From: Propionibacterium sp. oral taxon 192 str. F0372
GTDB lineage: Bacteria; Actinomycetota; Actinomycetes; Propionibacteriales; Propionibacteriaceae
Direction of reading: 5' to 3'
Length of the DNA stretch: 64,000 nt
Assembly (NCBI RefSeq): GCF_000413315.1
Contig: NZ_KE340298.1
Coordinates: 228,718-292,717, forward strand
In this document: positions 43,760 to 53,536 of the stretch, one piece after another
Layout: every line of letters starts with the position of its first letter
How positions within the stretch are numbered: the stretch's first letter is position 1
Notes under the pieces: generated by a model
What the model was told of the DNA's origin: nothing
Seen by the model: only the letters and a program-made list of their open reading frames with translations
Database searches by the model: none
Position numbers and translations under genes: made by a program

Positions 43760-44668
43760 ATGACCGGTCGTTTTGCTCCTTCCCCGACCTCCCAACTGCA
43801 TCTCGGCAATCTGCGCACCGCCCTGTTGGCCTGGCTGTTCGCCCGATGGGGTGGCGAGAACTTCTTGGTACGTATCGAGGACCTCGACCAGCAGCGGGTC
43901 CAGGCAGCAGCGGGTACCGCGCGCGACCAGTTGACCGATCTGGAGACCTTGGGCATTGACTGGGATCCGCCTGTGGTGCACCAATCCGAGAGGCTGGAGC
44001 TGTACCGGCATGCGGTTAAGGGATTGGACGTCTATCCATGTTTTTGCACCCGCAAGGAGATCGCGGCAGCCTCCCAGGCACCACACTCACAGCTGCGTCC
44101 CTATCCGGGAACCTGTGCCAATCTGTCAAGCATCCAACGCTCACGTCTCGCCGAGATGAGGCGCCCAGCAACCAGGGTACGCGCCGGGAATGCAATGGCT
44201 ACCGTGCACGATCTGCATGCGGGCGAGGTGAGTGCCGTCGTGGATGACTTCGTCTTGTTCCGGGCCGACGGGACCCCCGCCTATAACTTGGCATGCGTAG
44301 TGGATGACGGTCTGCAGCGGGTTACCCAGGTCTGCCGCGGTGATGACCTGCTCGAATCAGCGCCGCGCCAGGGCTGGCTGGCCCATCGGTTGGGTTTCCC
44401 GGTACCCGGCTACGTTCATGTCTCGCTGGCGGTGAACTCCGACGGGGTACGACTAGCGAAACGCGACAAAGCAGTCACCCTCGCCGAGCTGACGGCTCTC
44501 GGCGCAAGCCCGGCCACAATCGTCGGGGTCTTGTGCGAATCGGCAGGGCTACCACGATGCAGCAGCCCCCAGGAGTTGCTGGAGGTCCTTCCCGGTTGCT
44601 GGTGGTCATCCCCACGGATGTGGCAACCATGGATCGTGCGGACCGATCAGCTCGCGGCTTGGACGTAG
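43760..44668 (+). CDS. gluQ: Glutamyl-Q tRNA(Asp) synthetase
   Basis: 302 residues, a shortened glutamyl-tRNA synthetase without anticodon-binding domain. R-F-A-P-S-P-T-S-Q-L-H-L-G-N-L (HIGH-like) and V-R-L-A-K-R-D (KMSKS-like) are present; the zinc site C-F-C and a later Y...C (H-S-Q-L-R-P-Y-P-G-T-C) fits YadB. It puts glutamate on queuosine at position 34 of tRNA-Asp and so belongs with tgt. TACTGT 6 nt before ATG suggests a leaderless transcript. The 3' end overlaps the FKBP gene by 22 bp. Confidence 0.9.
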   Translation: MTGRFAPSPTSQLHLGNLRTALLAWLFARWGGENFLVRIEDLDQQRVQAAAGTARDQLTDLETLGIDWDPPVVHQSERLELYRHAVKGLDVYPCFCTRKEIAAASQAPHSQLRPYPGTCANLSSIQRSRLAEMRRPATRVRAGNAMATVHDLHAGEVSAVVDDFVLFRADGTPAYNLACVVDDGLQRVTQVCRGDDLLESAPRQGWLAHRLGFPVPGYVHVSLAVNSDGVRLAKRDKAVTLAELTALGASPATIVGVLCESAGLPRCSSPQELLEVLPGCWWSSPRMWQPWIVRTDQLAAWT

Positions 44669-45669
44669 AGGATGTCGATGACGCAGGCCATTGCGCTGTT
44701 CGGCGCGATGGATGGATTCGGGTTCCCGGCAGGGAAGGCTTGGTCACCGGGTACAGTGACCAGCAGCCGTGACCCCACCTGCTGACCCTGCAAGGCCTGC
44801 CACAGCGCTGCATGGGTTCCCTTGCCATTGTCATCGGTGCCGCTGCTGGCGTAGTCGTTGTAGAACTCAGTGCCATCCCAGGTGACGCAGACTGCCTTCG
44901 AACGCACCGAGGCATTCTGGGGCACGACGGTACCGGATCCCTTGACCAGCGGCTGCACCACGACAGAGGTCGGCTCGGGAACCCCTGCGGTGGCGATGGT
45001 GGGTACCCCGTTATTCTCGGTGACCACTGGCAGACCTTCAGCAGGAGTGACGGTTTCACCGGAGGGACCAGACAGTTGGACATCCACGATGTCGATGGCG
45101 AACAGCAGCACGTCGGAGCCACCGATGCCCGCATTTGAATTGCCGTTGGGCCCGTAGCCATCGGCGGGGGTGATGGCGGTCACGATCCGAGATCCGACCT
45201 TCTGGCCCTTGATCGCCTTGGAGAAACCAGCAACCACGCCGTTCAGCGGGAAAGTGACGGGCTGACCGCCGCGCGCCCAAGAGGAGTCGAATTCCTCGCC
45301 GGTGGTCGCATTGATCCCCGCGTACTGGACCGAGACCAGCGTGTTGTCCCCGGTGACCTCGGCGCCACTGCCCTCCACAACAGTGCGCACCAAGGTCTCG
45401 GATACTGTAAACGGGTAGGGCGCATTGATCGTGGGAGCCGCCGCAGTGTCGGCGCTGACCTCAATCCCAGCCAAGTCGGCCAACGAAGCCGGGGATACCT
45501 CTGGGCTGGCCGTCGCAGAGGTATCCGTCGACGCCGCTGGCGATACGGACGGGGAGGAATCCCCACCCGATTCACCACCGCAGGCCCCCAACACCAAGGT
45601 CAAGGCCATCAGGCTGCCCAGGAAGGCCGCTTTCGTGACTGCAGGACGCGATTCACCGAAGATGTGCAC
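44647..45669 (-). CDS. FKBP-type peptidyl-prolyl isomerase lipoprotein
   Basis: 340 residues. Lipoprotein signal with L-G-A-C, then a Ser/Thr/Pro-rich linker and two FKBP-like domains. The first (about 105-200) is complete (V-S-V-Q-Y-A-G, E-E-F-D-S-S-W, G-S-R-I-V-T-A-I-T-P, L-L-F-A-I-D-I); the second (about 245-335) keeps the fold pattern but lacks several active-site positions. It would help fold proteins outside the membrane. Conserved near rluB in this lineage. Confidence 0.88.
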   Translation of the reverse strand: MHIFGESRPAVTKAAFLGSLMALTLVLGACGGESGGDSSPSVSPAASTDTSATASPEVSPASLADLAGIEVSADTAAAPTINAPYPFTVSETLVRTVVEGSGAEVTGDNTLVSVQYAGINATTGEEFDSSWARGGQPVTFPLNGVVAGFSKAIKGQKVGSRIVTAITPADGYGPNGNSNAGIGGSDVLLFAIDIVDVQLSGPSGETVTPAEGLPVVTENNGVPTIATAGVPEPTSVVVQPLVKGSGTVVPQNASVRSKAVCVTWDGTEFYNDYASSGTDDNGKGTHAALWQALQGQQVGSRLLVTVPGDQAFPAGNPNPSIAPNSAMACVIDILYVQAAS

Positions 45670-45726
45670 CAGTGCAGACTACCCGAATCATCACCCTGCG
45701 CCTTCACCGGTGTGCGGGCCGTCGAT

Positions 45727-46458
45727 TCAGGAATCGACGATGTCGAGTAGGGCTCCTAGCTCCTCACGAGTCAGTTCCCTGGTCTGCCCGACTTGCAGAC
45801 GCCCGAGTCGCACCGGACCGACCGCGATCCGGGACAGCCTACGAACCGGGTGACCCACGGCATCGAACATCCGCCGCACGATCCTGTTGCGCCCCTCATG
45901 CAGGGTGACCCGGACCATGGAACGCGACTCCCCGCGAGTCATCAACTTCACCTTGTCCGGCTTGACCCATCCATCACTGAGATTGAGGCCTTTGGTGAGG
46001 CGTTTGAGAGTGTGGTTGTCGAGCAACCCTTCAACCTCAGCGATATAGGTTTTGGGAACCTCGCGGGAGGGGTGCATCAACTTGTTGGCCAGATCGCCAT
46101 CGTTGGTCATCAGCAGCAACCCCTCAGTGTCGGTGTCCAATCGGCCGACGTGGTAAAGCCGCTGGTGGGCTGGCACGTATTCGTCTAGGGCGCGGCGTCC
46201 CTCAGGATCACTCATCGTCGACACCACTCCCTTGGGCTTGTTGAGCACCAGGTACAGATGCCGACGAGGTGCAGGGATGCGGGATCCATCGACCCGGATG
46301 GTGTCTCGTTGTGGATCGACCCGGGTACCCATCTCGACGACGACCTGGCCGTTCACCTCGACCCGCCCATCGGCAATCATCTCCTCCGCAGCCCGACGGC
46401 TCGCCACGCCGGCTTGGGCCAGTACCTTTTGCAGTCGGATTCCCTCGTTGTCACTCAT
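45727..46458 (-). CDS. rluB: Ribosomal large-subunit pseudouridine synthase B
   Basis: 243 residues. S4 RNA-binding domain (L-Q-K-V-L-A-Q-A-G-V-A-S-R-R) and RsuA/RluB catalytic domain with G-R-L-D-T-D-T-E-G-L-L-L, the Asp after R-L being catalytic. Makes pseudouridine in 23S rRNA. ATG at 46458 overlaps scpB by 8 bp, the standard scpA-scpB-rluB order. Confidence 0.92.
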   Translation of the reverse strand: MSDNEGIRLQKVLAQAGVASRRAAEEMIADGRVEVNGQVVVEMGTRVDPQRDTIRVDGSRIPAPRRHLYLVLNKPKGVVSTMSDPEGRRALDEYVPAHQRLYHVGRLDTDTEGLLLMTNDGDLANKLMHPSREVPKTYIAEVEGLLDNHTLKRLTKGLNLSDGWVKPDKVKLMTRGESRSMVRVTLHEGRNRIVRRMFDAVGHPVRRLSRIAVGPVRLGRLQVGQTRELTREELGALLDIVDS

Positions 46459-47038
46459 TGGTGTCCTCCACTTCGTCCGGAATGATCGCCAGTTGGGCCA
46501 GTTCGGCCTCCAGATCACCCGCGTCGGGCAGCAACGGCGCGATCGGTGGCAGTTCATCCAAGCCTGCGATGCCCAAGGTTTCCATGAACAGATCAGTGGT
46601 TACCAGCAGTCCGGCACCAGTTGACTCCTCCGAGCCCGCCTCGGCGACCAACCCCCGTGACATCAGGGTACGCACCACTCCGTCGGCATTCACCCCGCGC
46701 ACCGCCGACACCCGCGACCGGGCTACCGGTTGGAGATAGGCGATCACCGCTAAAGTCTCCATCCCCGCTTGGCTGAGTCGGTTCTGCTGGCCGGTCACCA
46801 CCCAATCCGAGATGAGTTCGGCTTCATCAGGTCTGGTGGCGAATTGCCAGCCACCGGCCACCTCGCGTAGTTGGAAGCCCCGGTGCGTCGTCGTGTAGTG
46901 ATCGGCAAGAGCATGTAGTTCACCGCTTACTTCCTGCACGGTCCGTCCCACGGCCCCGGCCAACGCAGCCACCGGGACCGGCTCGGTTGCCAGCAGCAGC
47001 AGCGCCTCCAAGTCGGGATGGACAGGGGTCTCAGCCAT
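46451..47038 (-). CDS. scpB: Segregation and condensation protein B
   Basis: 195 residues with two winged-helix domains (E-A-L-L-L-L-A-T-E-P and E-T-L-A-V-I-A-Y-L-Q-P-V-A-R-S). Works with ScpA and SMC in chromosome condensation. ATG at 47038 overlaps the scpA stop by 8 bp. Confidence 0.92.
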   Translation of the reverse strand: MAETPVHPDLEALLLLATEPVPVAALAGAVGRTVQEVSGELHALADHYTTTHRGFQLREVAGGWQFATRPDEAELISDWVVTGQQNRLSQAGMETLAVIAYLQPVARSRVSAVRGVNADGVVRTLMSRGLVAEAGSEESTGAGLLVTTDLFMETLGIAGLDELPPIAPLLPDAGDLEAELAQLAIIPDEVEDTNE

Positions 47039-47849
47039 CGTCGGTCTCCTGTTGTTCATTTCCGTCGAATTCGTCCGAGATTTCCACCACCGCATCGCCC
47101 CCGGTCCAGATAACCTCCAGGGTGCCCAGTGGAGTTTCTTGCTCGAAACCCACTTGGTGGTTGCGGTACATCTCCAGCAGCGCCAAAAAGCGAGCAACCG
47201 TCGTGAGCCTGTCCACCCCCCGCACCAGTTCCACGAAAGTGGCCCGGCCCCGTACCCGTAGCACCGCTGCCACCCTCTGCGCCTGCTGGGCGACCGACAC
47301 CTGCGGCAGGTGCAGTTGTTCCAAAGGCATGGTAGGGGGCTCGGCAACGGTGAAGACCTTGACCGCTATTTTGTGCAACCGTTGTGCCCCACCAGGAATC
47401 ACCACCTTCGGCAACAGCCCCTTAAACTGAGGTTCGAGCCCTCCGGGGCGACCTCGCACGAGGCGAGCATCCTCCATTGCCGCGGCGAACCAGCCCGAAG
47501 CCTGCTTGAAGGCCCGGTACTGCATCAGCCGGGCGAACAACAGATCTCGGGCCTCCAGGACGGCCAAATCCTCCGGATCCTCAACATCGGTCCCAGGCAA
47601 CAACCTGGCCGCCTTGAGATCCAGCAGGGTTGCTGCGACGAGTAGGAAACCGGATGTCTGGTCCAGGTCCCAGACCTGTCCACCGGCCTTCACGTGAGCG
47701 ATGAATTCGTCGGTGACCTGCGACAACGCAACGTGGGTGATGTCCAGCTGACGCCTATTGATCAGTTGGAGGAGGAGGTCGAAGGGACCTTCGAAATTGT
47801 CGAGACGCAACACGAAACTGGCCGACGGGCCGATGGTGGGGCTGGTCAC
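47031..47849 (-). CDS. scpA: Segregation and condensation protein A
   Basis: 272 residues. Kleisin of the SMC complex: N-terminal F-E-G-P-F-D-L-L-L-Q-L-I and a C-terminal winged helix with F-L-A-L-L-E-M-Y-R. Length and position are typical. It overlaps the upstream RHH gene by 4 nt. Confidence 0.92.
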   Translation of the reverse strand: MTSPTIGPSASFVLRLDNFEGPFDLLLQLINRRQLDITHVALSQVTDEFIAHVKAGGQVWDLDQTSGFLLVAATLLDLKAARLLPGTDVEDPEDLAVLEARDLLFARLMQYRAFKQASGWFAAAMEDARLVRGRPGGLEPQFKGLLPKVVIPGGAQRLHKIAVKVFTVAEPPTMPLEQLHLPQVSVAQQAQRVAAVLRVRGRATFVELVRGVDRLTTVARFLALLEMYRNHQVGFEQETPLGTLEVIWTGGDAVVEISDEFDGNEQQETDDG

Positions 47850-48145
47850 GACCCGAGGCGAGCAACGATCGAAGAACTGGGCCCTTTGGCGCGCAGATCG
47901 GCGAGCATCATGTCGATCGCCTCACGAACCAACCGCCCCCGGTCGGCAGACAGTCCCTGTGCACGAAGGGAAAGCCGGGCCTGCTCCAGTTCGAGCAGTT
48001 CCTGGGTGCTGACATAGACGGTAATCTTCTCGTCGTGACGCACCCGCCCGGTCGGGCCTGAAGACCTGTCGTCTTCTTCCGGCGGCGCGGCGCGGCGGGC
48101 CCGAAACAATTCGTCGGCGCCCGGCAGGTTCACACGGCGCGGCAT
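47846..48145 (-). CDS. Small ribbon-helix-helix-like protein next to parA
   Basis: 99 residues. A disordered start, then E-K-I-T-V-Y-V-S-T-Q-E-L-L-E-L-E and R-L-V-R-E-A-I-D-M-M-L-A-D-L, a beta strand and two helices as in CopG/RHH DNA-binding proteins. Found between parA and scpA in related actinobacteria; function unknown, possibly a partner of the ParA ATPase. It overlaps both neighbours. Confidence 0.7.
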   Translation of the reverse strand: MPRRVNLPGADELFRARRAAPPEEDDRSSGPTGRVRHDEKITVYVSTQELLELEQARLSLRAQGLSADRGRLVREAIDMMLADLRAKGPSSSIVARLGS

Positions 48146-49026
48146 CGGTTAACCACCTCCCTGGCCAGATCCCGGTAGGCCTGGGCTCCGGCAGAAGATG
48201 TTGCATAGGAGGTGATCGGTTCTCCTGCGACAGTGGTCTCTGGGAATTTAACCGTGCGGCGGATGACGGTGTGGAAGACCTTGTCTCCGAACGCCTCGAC
48301 CACCCGATCGAGGACCTCCCGGGAGTGCAGAGTGCGGGAATCGAACATTGTGGCGAGGATGCCGATCATTTGCAGATCTGCGTTGAGTCGGTCGGTGACC
48401 TTGGCGATGGTGTCGGTCAGCAGAGCCACTCCCCGCAGCGCGAAGAACTCGCATTCCAAGGGTATGAGGACCCCATCGGCGGCGGTCAGCGCGTTGACTG
48501 TGAGCAACCCGAGAGATGGCGCGCAGTCGATAAGGATGTAATCGTAGCGGTCACGGACAGGTTCCAGCACCCGTTTGAGGGTGAGTTCGCGGGCGACCTC
48601 ACTGACCAACTGAACCTCGGCCGCCGACAGGTCGATATTGGCGGGCAGCAGGTCCAGGCCGTCCACGACGGTGTCGAGGACCACATCGTCAAAGGTGTAA
48701 TCCTTGGACAACAGCAGGTTGTAGATAGAGCGCTCCAGCGTGTGCGGGTTGACCCCCAACCCGACGGACAGCGATCCTTGCGGGTCGAAATCCACCAGCA
48801 ACACCTTGCGGCCAGTCTCAACCAAGGCCGCACCCAGGTTGATGGTGGTGGTCGTTTTGCCGACCCCTCCCTTCTGGTTGGTCATCGCGACGATCTGTGC
48901 TCTCTTGGGACCCGGCGCAGGTGGAGTTACCTCCGGAATATGTGGCAAGGGTCGTCCGGTGGGGCCGATGCCGGGCGCTTCCAGGTCAAAAAGGCCCAAC
49001 TCGGACTTCTCACGGGACTGGCTCAT
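48130..49026 (-). CDS. ParA/Soj-family ATPase
   Basis: 298 residues. Deviant Walker A N-Q-K-G-G-V-G-K-T-T, Walker A' L-V-D-F-D-P-Q-G and Walker B Y-I-L-I-D-C-A-P-S. No ParB is next to it, so this is the second, scpAB-linked ParA copy seen in actinobacteria rather than the origin parAB pair. GAGGAG 6 nt before ATG at 49026 fixes the start. Confidence 0.9.
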   Translation of the reverse strand: MSQSREKSELGLFDLEAPGIGPTGRPLPHIPEVTPPAPGPKRAQIVAMTNQKGGVGKTTTTINLGAALVETGRKVLLVDFDPQGSLSVGLGVNPHTLERSIYNLLLSKDYTFDDVVLDTVVDGLDLLPANIDLSAAEVQLVSEVARELTLKRVLEPVRDRYDYILIDCAPSLGLLTVNALTAADGVLIPLECEFFALRGVALLTDTIAKVTDRLNADLQMIGILATMFDSRTLHSREVLDRVVEAFGDKVFHTVIRRTVKFPETTVAGEPITSYATSSAGAQAYRDLAREVVNRCRAV

Positions 49027-49108
49027 CGTCTGCTCCTCGGGTGGGGGTCGGTGGTGACCCGCTGTGGCAATGATAATAGTCGACAAATCACCATCCCATT
49101 CCGGAGGG

Positions 49109-50029
49109 TCAACTTCGTCGAGCCCGCGGATGGGAACTGACGTAGACCTCGCGTAGATGCTCGGCGGTGACCTGGGTATAGATCTGAGTGGTGGTCACCG
49201 ATGCGTGCCCGAGTAGTTCTTGGACCACTCGCACGTCTGCTCCTCCGTCAAGCAGATGGGTGGCGAAGGAGTGTCGCAGGCTATGCGGAAAGATCTTCTG
49301 GGTGATTCCTGCCGAACGGGCCCGGTCACGCAGCACAGCCCACACCGATTGCCGGGAGAGCCGCATGCCCCTGCTGTTGATGAACAGGGCTACGCAGGAA
49401 TGCTTGGCATTTGCCAGCATTGCTGGACGACCCCGCACCAACCAAGCATCGACGGCGGAGCGGGCAAAACTGCCTACTGGCACCACGCGTTCTTTGGATC
49501 CCTTGCCTAACAGGCGCAATCCCAGTTGCGGATCAGGCAGCACCCGGGTGAGGTCATCGACATCAAGCCCCACGATCTCCGAGACCCGGGCACCGGTTCC
49601 GTAGAGCAATTCCAGCAGGGCTCGGTCACGCAGCCCGATCGGCCCGCTGGTGTCGATCCCGTCGAGAAGTTGCTGAATATCCGCCACTGACAAGGCCTTC
49701 GGTAACCTCTTACCGGGTTTCGGCGGATGCACATCAGCCGCAACGTTTGTCATCACCACCCCTTCGGCCAGCGCAAATTCATGGAAGGAACGCACGGCGA
49801 CGATGCTGCGGGCCACCGAGGCCACCGCCAGTCCCTCGGACATCAATTCGGCTTGGTGGGCCACGACATCGGAGGCTGTGATCTCGGCAAGATCTGTAAT
49901 CTCAATGCGATCCAGGTATTCGACGTAGCGGCGTAGATCACGGCGGTAGGCGGCGATAGTATTGCCGGACAGCCCGCGTTCCACCCGTAGATGGTCCAGG
50001 TACTGGTTGATCAGTTCCCCGACGGGCAC
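49109..50029 (-). CDS. xerD: Site-specific tyrosine recombinase XerD
   Basis: 306 residues. Resolves chromosome dimers at dif with XerC. Catalytic residues are Arg148 in G-A-R-V-S, His249 and Arg252 in H-S-L-R-H, His275 in L-G-H-A and Tyr284 in Q-I-Y-T. I set the start at GTG 50029 because GGAGGT lies 8 nt upstream, inside the last codons of the nudix gene; ATGs farther upstream would overlap that gene and add unrelated sequence. Confidence 0.92.
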   Translation of the reverse strand: MPVGELINQYLDHLRVERGLSGNTIAAYRRDLRRYVEYLDRIEITDLAEITASDVVAHQAELMSEGLAVASVARSIVAVRSFHEFALAEGVVMTNVAADVHPPKPGKRLPKALSVADIQQLLDGIDTSGPIGLRDRALLELLYGTGARVSEIVGLDVDDLTRVLPDPQLGLRLLGKGSKERVVPVGSFARSAVDAWLVRGRPAMLANAKHSCVALFINSRGMRLSRQSVWAVLRDRARSAGITQKIFPHSLRHSFATHLLDGGADVRVVQELLGHASVTTTQIYTQVTAEHLREVYVSSHPRARRS

Positions 50030-50033
50030 CGGG

Positions 50034-50687
50034 TTATACCTCCGTGTCCCGGTCCTGTTTTGCCCGGCGCGCATCCCACGGGGCATCCGCAGGGCGCAAC
50101 GAATCAAGACGGCCGCTCACCATGGCGAGTTTGAGGGCCAATACCCCGTCAATCAGTGTCGGGGACTGAATCTGGCCCGCGTAGATCTTCTCGACGATCT
50201 CGTCAAGATCCATCCAGTACAGCCCCATGTCGATTTCCTCGTCAGCGATGGCGAATCCGTCGGGGCGTGGCACCGGATGCAGATCCCGTGCCAGGAAGAT
50301 CCTGATGGATTCCTGCATGCCACCCGGGGATGTGAACACGTCGACCAGGGTTTCCCAACGATCGGCGGCAAGCTGCGCTTCCTCTGCCAGCTCCCGGCGA
50401 GCGGCCTCAATAGCCGGTTCGTCATCAACGTCGAGAATGCCCGCGGGCGGCTCGACGAGCCGGTACGCAACCGGGTGACGGTACTGGTGGACGACTGCGA
50501 TGCGCCCCCGGTCATCCATGGCGATGACCGCGACCGCCCCGGTATGAGTCACCCATTGGCGGGTCATGGTGCCGCCGTCAGGTCGGGTGACCACATCCTC
50601 TACATAATTCTGAACCCGTCCAGTTGCCTTCACCCGTCGCGAGACGACGGACCAGGCTTCCCGGCGATCGACGAGATGGTCGTTCAA
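50034..50687 (-). CDS. ADP-ribose pyrophosphatase (Nudix hydrolase)
   Basis: 217 residues. The Nudix box is G-I-L-D-V-D-D-E, then [13 protein letters not shown]; the glycine before the last hydrophobic position is Gln, the metal-binding R-E-x-x-E-E core is intact. It cleaves ADP-ribose or similar compounds. In actinobacteria it stands between xerD and the CTP-synthase/recN region, as here. Confidence 0.85.
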   Translation of the reverse strand: MNDHLVDRREAWSVVSRRVKATGRVQNYVEDVVTRPDGGTMTRQWVTHTGAVAVIAMDDRGRIAVVHQYRHPVAYRLVEPPAGILDVDDEPAIEAARRELAEEAQLAADRWETLVDVFTSPGGMQESIRIFLARDLHPVPRPDGFAIADEEIDMGLYWMDLDEIVEKIYAGQIQSPTLIDGVLALKLAMVSGRLDSLRPADAPWDARRAKQDRDTEV

Positions 50688-50751
50688 TTGTCCTCCTGTC
50701 GTGTTGTGCTTAACGAATCGCCGCCCACCGGCATGAGCGACAGGTTCGGGT

Positions 50752-51783
50752 TCAACGCAGGGTTGCGTCCCAGGGCCGTTGTTTCATGCAGGCTTGGACC
50801 TGCCCGATGGAACAGCCCAGAGTGGTGAGGAAGATGGCCATGCGGATCATCAGCCCGTTGTCGGTCTGGTGGAAGATAGACAACCCGGGAAGGTCATCAA
50901 CGTCGTCGGACAGATCGAAGGAGTTCTTGCGCGAATCCCTGGGCAAGGGATGCATGATGATGATCCCGGTGGCTCCTGCCCGGGCCAGGATCTCCTTATT
51001 AAGCAGGTTTCCTCTGACATTCGCGTTGGCCAAGACCTCTTCGGTGATGCGTTCCCGCTGGACACGGGTGGCATAGACCGCATCGGAACCGCTGACTGCC
51101 TCAATGACATCATTGACGACATGCACCGCATGACCGCGGGCCTGGGCGTAGTCGGCCACCTCGATAGGCAGTTCCAATGAGGGCGGGGAGTACACCTTGA
51201 AGGTGATCCCAGTAGCTGCCAGGGACAGCAACTTCATTAGGGAGTGCACAGTTCGGCCGTATTTCAGGTCACCAATGATGGCCACCGTGGAACCATCAAC
51301 GGTGCGGCCCCGGGTGTCCAGCTCATGACGCAGCGTGTAGACGTCGAGGAGCGCTTGGGAGGGATGCTCTCCAGTGCCATCACCGGCATTGATCACGGGC
51401 ACTAGCGATGCCGCGGCGAATTCGGAGACCGATCCCTCGTCGGGGTGGCGCATCACCAGCACATCGGAGTAGCCGGAGACCACCCTGGCTGTGTCGTGTA
51501 ATGATTCCCCCTTGGCCATGGAGGAGAAGGAGAACCCGGTGGTGGAGGTCACCTCGCCACCCAACCGTAGGAAGGCCGATTCAAAGGATAGCCGGGTGCG
51601 TGTGGAGGGCTCGAAGAACAGAGAGCCGAGAATAGCCCCGTCTAGCACAGTGCAGATCGAGTGTCTCTCGGCGATGGGCCTGACTGCATCGGTGAGATCG
51701 AAGAACGACCTCAGGGACGAGGTATCGAACTGCTGGACACTCAGCAGATGACGTCCGGGACCGAAGGCTGGCAGATCACTCAT
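50752..51783 (-). CDS. pyrB: Aspartate carbamoyltransferase-type enzyme
   Basis: About 343 residues. Carbamoyl-phosphate binding S-T-R-T-R in F-F-E-P-S-T-R-T-R, and G-D-G-T-G-E-H-P-S-Q-A-L-L-D as in ATCase (H-P-x-Q), with H-P-L-P-R late. It makes carbamoyl aspartate for pyrimidine synthesis. Length is above the usual 305-315 residues and it stands alone without pyrR, pyrC or carAB, so it may be the main pyrB displaced from its operon or a paralogue. GAGGAG lies 5 nt before the second of two adjacent ATGs. Confidence 0.82.
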   Translation of the reverse strand: MSDLPAFGPGRHLLSVQQFDTSSLRSFFDLTDAVRPIAERHSICTVLDGAILGSLFFEPSTRTRLSFESAFLRLGGEVTSTTGFSFSSMAKGESLHDTARVVSGYSDVLVMRHPDEGSVSEFAAASLVPVINAGDGTGEHPSQALLDVYTLRHELDTRGRTVDGSTVAIIGDLKYGRTVHSLMKLLSLAATGITFKVYSPPSLELPIEVADYAQARGHAVHVVNDVIEAVSGSDAVYATRVQRERITEEVLANANVRGNLLNKEILARAGATGIIIMHPLPRDSRKNSFDLSDDVDDLPGLSIFHQTDNGLMIRMAIFLTTLGCSIGQVQACMKQRPWDATLR

Positions 51784-51844
51784 CATTGCTCCTCACACCA
51801 ACGTCGCGAGAGGAATCCTACTCCACTCAGCACGGGCGCCTGCC

Positions 51845-53536
51845 TCACCGATCCGCAGCTGCCATCGTGAGCAGGTCTCTGGCGTGCTGCAAGCCGGATG
51901 CACTGTCTACCAGCCCACCCATCATCCGGGCGAGTTCGGCTTCCCGGCCTGCCTCGTCTAGGCAACGCAAGTCAGAAGTGGTGACCTGGCCGGTGGACGA
52001 CTTGGCAACCACCCAGTGAGTTCCGGCGAAGGCTGCGACCTGCGCCAAGTGAGTCACCACGATCACCTGCGAGTTGTGGGCCAAGGCGGCCAGTCGCCGT
52101 CCGATTTCCACCCCGACTTCGCCTCCGACCCCGGCATCCACCTCGTCAAAGACGAAGACGTGCCCGGGATCACCAGCGGCGAGGACCACCTCAAGGGCCA
52201 AGCGGACCCGAGACAGCTCACCGCCGGAAGCGACCTTCGCCAAGGGTTGCATCTGGGATCCGGGGTTGGCAGCGAATAAGAGGTGAACCTGCTCCATCCC
52301 CCATGCAGTTGGTTCTTCGGTGGGTTCGAGACTGAATTCGAGTCTGGCGTGGGGCATGGCAAGCGCGGCCAATTCCTCCTGAACCCGGGCGGTCAGCCGG
52401 TCGGCGGCTTGTTTGCGCAACCCAGTCAACTCTGCCCCCGCCGAGGCCAGTTGTTCCCCGAGCCTGCCAATCTGCTCGTCGATTTCAGCAAGACGAGCGT
52501 CGTCGTCGGTGAGGCCGTCGAGTTCTGTGCGTGCCTGCTCGGCCCAAGTGAGTACTTCGGCGATAGTCGCTCCGTATTTGCGAAACAAACCAGCCAACCG
52601 CGCCCGGCGCTCCATCACGGCCTCAAGGCGGATGGGATCTGCCTCCAATCCATCGCGATACTCGACGGCCCGCAGTGCGAGATCATTCACCTGTTGCAGA
52701 ACGTCCTGGGCGAGAACCGCGAACTCCGGCTGCGTTTCGTCAAGGTGAGCGATCTGTTCGATGGCCTTGCGGGCCACACCTACCAAGCCCATCGCCCCGG
52801 GCTCATCAGGGTCACCGTCATCGGCCCCGGTGAGAGCCCGGGCTGCCTGCGAAGCGAGTAGCCGCAGTTCATCGACCTCTTGTAGCCGGGCAGCCTCTGC
52901 ACCGAGGGCTTCGTCCTCACCGATCTGTGGGTCGATGGCTTCGATCTCGTCGAGCCCGAAACGCAGCATGTCGGCACGTTGTGCGCGGGCCCGGGCATTG
53001 TTCACCAAGTCATCACGCTGGGCGATGAGGCGGGCACGTCGCATGAAAAGACTGCGATGGGTTTCGAGCACGGTGGCGAGTTGCTCGCCTCCTGCGAGAT
53101 CCAACACCTCCCGTTGACGTGCGGGAGAGCCGAGCCGGACTTGTTCAGACTGCCCATGAATCGTCACAAGTTCTCCGGTGACCTCGACCAGCCGCGCCAG
53201 CGGCGTCTGGGCTCCCCCGACGGCGGCCCGGGAGCGCCCCTTCGAGGAGATCTGGCGGGCCACGATCAGTTCGCCCTCGTCGATCTCTCCCCCGATCTCG
53301 GCGATGGTCTGCGCAATGCGGGCAGTACCGGTAAACCGGCCCTCCACCAAGGCCCGGTCGCAGCCACTGCGTACCACCGCTGCGTCGCCACGTTGTCCAA
53401 GCAACATGCCGATACCGGAAACAATCATCGTCTTACCCGCTCCGGTCTCTCCGGTGATGACGGTCATCCCGGGGTCTGGTTCGATCATTGCATCGGCGAT
53501 GACGCCAAGATCACGGATGTGCAGTTCAGTGAGCAT
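51845..53536 (-). CDS. recN: DNA repair protein RecN
   Basis: 563 residues, SMC-like ATPase acting at double-strand breaks. Walker A G-E-T-G-A-G-K-T near residue 30, coiled-coil middle with E-A-I-D-P-Q-I-G-E-D-E-A, signature L-S-R-V-R-L-A-L-E and Walker B F-V-F-D-E-V-D-A-G-V-G-G. Start MLTELHIRDLGV is the usual N-terminus. It overlaps nadK by 11 bp. Confidence 0.93.
   Translation of the reverse strand: MLTELHIRDLGVIADAMIEPDPGMTVITGETGAGKTMIVSGIGMLLGQRGDAAVVRSGCDRALVEGRFTGTARIAQTIAEIGGEIDEGELIVARQISSKGRSRAAVGGAQTPLARLVEVTGELVTIHGQSEQVRLGSPARQREVLDLAGGEQLATVLETHRSLFMRRARLIAQRDDLVNNARARAQRADMLRFGLDEIEAIDPQIGEDEALGAEAARLQEVDELRLLASQAARALTGADDGDPDEPGAMGLVGVARKAIEQIAHLDETQPEFAVLAQDVLQQVNDLALRAVEYRDGLEADPIRLEAVMERRARLAGLFRKYGATIAEVLTWAEQARTELDGLTDDDARLAEIDEQIGRLGEQLASAGAELTGLRKQAADRLTARVQEELAALAMPHARLEFSLEPTEEPTAWGMEQVHLLFAANPGSQMQPLAKVASGGELSRVRLALEVVLAAGDPGHVFVFDEVDAGVGGEVGVEIGRRLAALAHNSQVIVVTHLAQVAAFAGTHWVVAKSSTGQVTTSDLRCLDEAGREAELARMMGGLVDSASGLQHARDLLTMAAADR

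Noticed and set aside
48130..49026. Origin-proximal parAB locus
   Set aside because: No parB, parS or dnaA nearby; scpA/scpB neighbours indicate the second, non-origin ParA copy.
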